Below, piece by piece: positions 60,660 to 64,000 of a DNA stretch of 64,000 bases. Each line of letters starts with the position of its first letter. Positions within the stretch are counted from its first letter, which is position 1. The notes under the pieces are model-generated. The model saw only the letters and a program-made list of their open reading frames with translations, did no database searches and was not told the origin of the DNA. Source of the DNA: Cristatella mucedo (Eukaryota > Bryozoa > Phylactolaemata > Cristatellidae); the NCBI GenBank assembly GCA_009760855.2, contig WPIO01000007.1, positions 4,552,001-4,616,000 on the forward strand. The letters are read 5' to 3'. Both the position numbers and the translations under genes were made by a program.

Positions 60660-62220
60660 TTATTGTCATACGAGTAAAAATGGTTTAACTCAGATTTGAG
60701 ATCCTTGCAAAACGCTTCTAAATTCTTAAGGGCAACCACGTCGGACTCTTCGTGAGCAACCGCCATCCATTACTGGCTCTATGTATTGCTAATACTCATT
60801 TCCATAATACTAACTGTATCCACAAGCTGCTCTGATTCCTTTTTGCCTATAATTTGCTGCCTACGAACGGCAAGAATTACATGAGCACCGATACTGAGGC
60901 CATCAATGCTGTGAGCTAGTTTTCCTTTCAAAATTACTGCAGCTATCAGCAAGAAGGGCTCACTATTTGACCCTTAAAACAGTGCCCTTGAATTTATAAA
61001 AGAACAACGCAAGGAATATAGGTGCCCGGGATGATGTCGAAATGCTAAAACTAAGTCAAACTGGATTATATCACAGAGACGATGCAGGAGCAATCTCGTG
61101 AAATTTTACAGTCCTGGCAACGATGCAATTGTAAGGGTTCAAGCTGATACCGTTTTTAGAAAATTTCTGAATAGCTCGGTCGTCTAGCAATGCCCATTTG
61201 AGGCCTTTTTGTTTCAGCTTCAGGGAACACAATCGAATTTCATGTCCAACTGCGTTAATGGGGCACGCCCAAGTTTCCGATATAAAAGTGAAATGAGCAA
61301 AAGAAAGAGAGAAAAGCAAGAGAAAGGTCGCGGCTTTTTGATACCCAATTAAGAAATAGATAATTATATATAAATATATGTATGCATAAATAAATAGTGC
61401 AGAGGTCAGGCAATCGGAAATGGGTGCCACCACGAGCGAGATCAAAGAAAGAAGCAAGAGCGGTGGATTGCAATTGTCATTTAATTAATTTACTTTATAT
61501 TAACTCGGCGGAAAGCGCCAGGGACTGTTTGCGATGCACCAGAATGATACTAGAAAGTCAATTCTAAAGCGCCCAAAGAGAACCAAAACTCTATTATCCA
61601 GGGTCTTTACAACCAGCTGGCAAGATATGAAATAGCCAAGGTTCAATGCCAGGCAAGATGCCGTTCTTTTAAAAGCACGCACAAGCGCAGAATTACCGTG
61701 CTTAGACCAGCATGCAAAATCAAACAAGATGACATTCTGGGCAATTGATTCATTGTGGAGTAGGTTCTCTGTTTTTAACTAAGGGTCTAGATGCTAATTT
61801 AAGATTCACAATTAAAGATTGTGCTACTGAAACCCAAGGCAATGCCTTGTTGGTAATGCAAGGTTTTGTTGACGTTGTTTGACAGTAGTTGAAATACCAG
61901 CCGAAGTATTTAGTGAATCTGCCGTGCCGAGCCAGTCGCAGCTGCACAAGCCCGAGGCAAAAATTTTCAAAAATGGCTAAAGGTATGAAACTCTGGTCGG
62001 AGCAAAGGCTTCTGCCGGTGGGGAAAATGACTATTTCCTAAGTGAGGGCACAGTTTTAAAAAGTGCTCATCAAGTAAATGCTGGTACTTTCACCATCTGC
62101 TAAAGAAGTTGCAGAGTCAGCATATTGCAATGGGCGAGATGATATTTCGTTTGATTGCAGCTGTAAAATTCCTGCCGAACTAAGCCTAACATTTTAGTTT
62201 GTGGCCCCCTCTAATAGAGT
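60660..62220. other. Intergenic; faint LINE A tail at 61559-61615
   Basis: Only AAAGCGCCCAAAGAGAACCA and TCCAGGGTCTTTAC near 61565-61612 resemble the LINE A hairpin tail (minus). Otherwise nothing supported. Confidence 0.4.
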
Positions 62221-62221
62221 T

Positions 62222-63352
62222 TATGTTGACCCATCTTACGTTCACCTCTATTTATTCTCAACCTCTGGGAAAAGTGATTCGGGCGCATGGAATAGAATAA
62301 CACTTGCAATGCTGACGATACGCAGCTGTATCTGTCGTTTAAACCGTCGGGATCTGCTGCAGCAACTGATAAATTAACGCTTGCCTTGCCGAAATTCGAT
62401 CTCGGATGTAAGAAAAATTTCCTTATACTAAACGATGATAAAACTGAACGGCTGCTCATAGGACACTGAGCGTGTGGCTGGACTAGAAAGCTTGACTCTT
62501 CTAATAGGTTCTAATCTGTTCGGAGACCAAAACCATCTCCTCGGAATTTAAGTGTCGTCTTCGACAGCTACCTAAGTTTTGAAAGCTTAGCTAAGACGAC
62601 TGCTTGCATGGCTAGCAACCACGTCAGATCTCTATCTAAGATTAGAAACTGTTTTCCACGGTGGCTTGCACAATTTAAGTAACTCCTTAGTTCTGTCTCG
62701 GCTAGATTACTGCGATTCCTCTTTAGCTGGGCTATCGAAAAAAGCCACTAGGCCGTTGCAGCTGGCTATAAATATGGCTGCAAGGCTAGGTTACAAATCT
62801 CAGAGGTTTGACCACGTGTCTCCTCTGTCTTTGCTAAAAGAGCTAGGATGGCTGCCCGTTGATCAACGGATACAGAGCAAAGTTCGTATGCTGACCCACA
62901 AGACCCGCCATGGCTTGGCTCCTCCGTACCTAGCTGAATTTCTGCACCAGTTTCAGCTTTCTCTGGCCCTCAGATCCTGTATGGACAACAAATTAGCAGT
63001 TCCATTCCTCCGCTTAAACGCAGCTGGCGACAGAAGCTTGCTCTCTGCAGGTCCTATACTGTGGAATTCACTTCCACGATTCCTAAGCAACGACAACTAC
63101 TCTCCTGCTGCCAACTATGGCTCATTCTTTTCAGCGGTCCTGAGTTGCTAATTTCATGCTAATCACTACCTCAACGGCCCTCCTGACTCAGCTATGCTTC
63201 CTACTTTCTCTTTGTTGCGTGAGATGTAGTCTGTTGGCTACCAAATGCGTACTGAAAGCCGCTTAGGCTGTGAGCGGGCTATACAAAACTCTCCTGCTTA
63301 ACACCACCATGGTCTAAGTGGCTTTGTGGAGTTACAGACGGAGATACATATA
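62222..63352 (+). pseudogene. LINE family B, longest 3' portion on plus strand
   Basis: It starts at IYSQPLGKVIRAHG, then decayed catalytic-box sequence (GCTGACGATACGCAGCTGTA reads ADDTQL), LLILNDDKTERLLIGH-like, and an open frame at 62666-63151: LVLSRLDYCDSSLAGLSKKA, AARLGYKSQRFDHVSPLSLL, VRMLTHKTRHGLAPPYLAEF, DNKLAVPFLRLNAAGDRSLL, AGPILWNSLPRFLS. The 3' UTR continues to GGAGTTACAGACGGAGATAC and a short ATATAC tail. Stops upstream of 62660 make it nonfunctional. Confidence 0.85.
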
Positions 63353-63730
63353 TACAAGCAAGCAGTTTATTGACGAAGGGAGGTTTCCCTTTACGCTGGG
63401 AGCCTTCTGCACTCGAATCAGTACAAATGTGCACGAGGTCTCCGAGTACAGCCAACGATACGGAGAGACTGCAGCGTGCGTGCCCTTGATGAATGCCCAA
63501 TCTGGGGAACCAGAATTTCTAAAAATCTTATCTTCTTTTCGAATCTTGTTTTGAGCTAGGCACATAAGTAAAACTGAGCTCGGATCACTTGGCGATGAAG
63601 TAGCTTGACTTTGACTAATATAGAGTCCAGCGGCCTTTCGGTGCTCGATGATTGCAGTGGCACGTCCAAAACGGTGGGGGGGGGGGCTGACCCATACACT
63701 TGTCGGTACTTGTCGGTCCCGACATCCTTA

Positions 63731-63874
63731 TCTGATTCAACAGCTTCACTTGCATATCGGAAGAAGGGCCTTATCGGCTATCGCAGTGGGCAATTAAAGA
63801 TCGCTCACTGCAAGGCTAAAATCCACGACCTGTGTCGTGGAGAGCGAGCGCCTTGTAGCTTGTGCTTAGGCGTG
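63731..63874 (-). repeat. SINE2 copy
   Basis: Tail CTGATTCAACAGCTTCACTT, CATATCGGAAGAAGGGCC at left; B box region AATCCACGACCTGTGTCGTG; A box GAGCGAGCGCCTTGTAGCTT. Confidence 0.7.
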
Positions 63875-64000
63875 ATGCAAGAATAAACATTCTGAGTAAA
63901 GCGTAGCCTTTTAAGAAAACAATCTTTGGTGACTAGGCATCACCAATTAAAGTCATCTAGCTTTGTGAAAAGCCCTTTTTGGAAAATGGTGATAAAATAA

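Overview
This window is animal nuclear DNA: genes are split by GT-AG introns, one gene encodes a serotonin-type rhodopsin-family receptor, there are no bacterial-style operons, and most of the sequence is decayed transposable elements and microsatellites. The receptor and the lack of vertebrate-like features suggest an invertebrate bilaterian, but I cannot name the phylum from the sequence alone.

Three host genes can be supported, all on the minus strand. (1) At 0.5-8.2 kb there are six phase-compatible exons of a secreted or cell-surface protein with two LamG/concanavalin A-like domains; it runs off the left edge and its 5' end was not found. (2) At 20.6-30.5 kb there is a complete six-coding-exon METTL16 gene (m6A RNA methyltransferase, 541 aa predicted), with the NPPF catalytic motif and recognisable C-terminal regions. 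(3) At 49.1-50.6 kb there is an intronless 513-aa 5-HT1-like G-protein-coupled receptor.

The rest is repeats. Two non-LTR LINE families of the CR1/L2 type dominate: family A, with a GCGCC...GGCGC hairpin tail and (ATT)n end, and family B, with a (TACA)n-type end. Two tRNA-derived SINE families are scattered through the window. SINE1 shares the 3' hairpin tail of LINE A, as expected of a LINE/SINE partnership; SINE2 has a different tail and no visible partner. DNA transposons include a short hAT element that looks like the SPIN family known from horizontal transfer between animal phyla (32,976-33,166, with an 8-bp target duplication), a decayed hAT transposase split by a LINE B insertion with a perfect 8-bp target duplication (42.4-43.7 kb), a Tc1/mariner remnant (29.4 kb) and a foldback/TIR element (33.9-34.7 kb). 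Two further repeat families (C at 10-14 kb, D at 31.7-32.2 and 54.2-54.9 kb) are not explained by known classes that I recognise.

Layout: 0-10 kb LamG gene with GC-rich introns and long GA/CT tracts; 10-20 kb nested LINE stack; 20-31 kb METTL16, with LINE, SINE, Tc1 and microsatellite insertions in its introns; 31-46 kb repeat-rich, with the SPIN-like element, a CCAAT-rich palindrome, LINE A pairs, a hAT relic and a TTTAGGG-type interstitial array; 46-52 kb LINE remnants around the receptor; 52-64 kb AT-rich DNA with family D, SINEs and LINE A/B 3' ends. The three genes show no functional link; they are ordinary neighbours in a repeat-rich genome.
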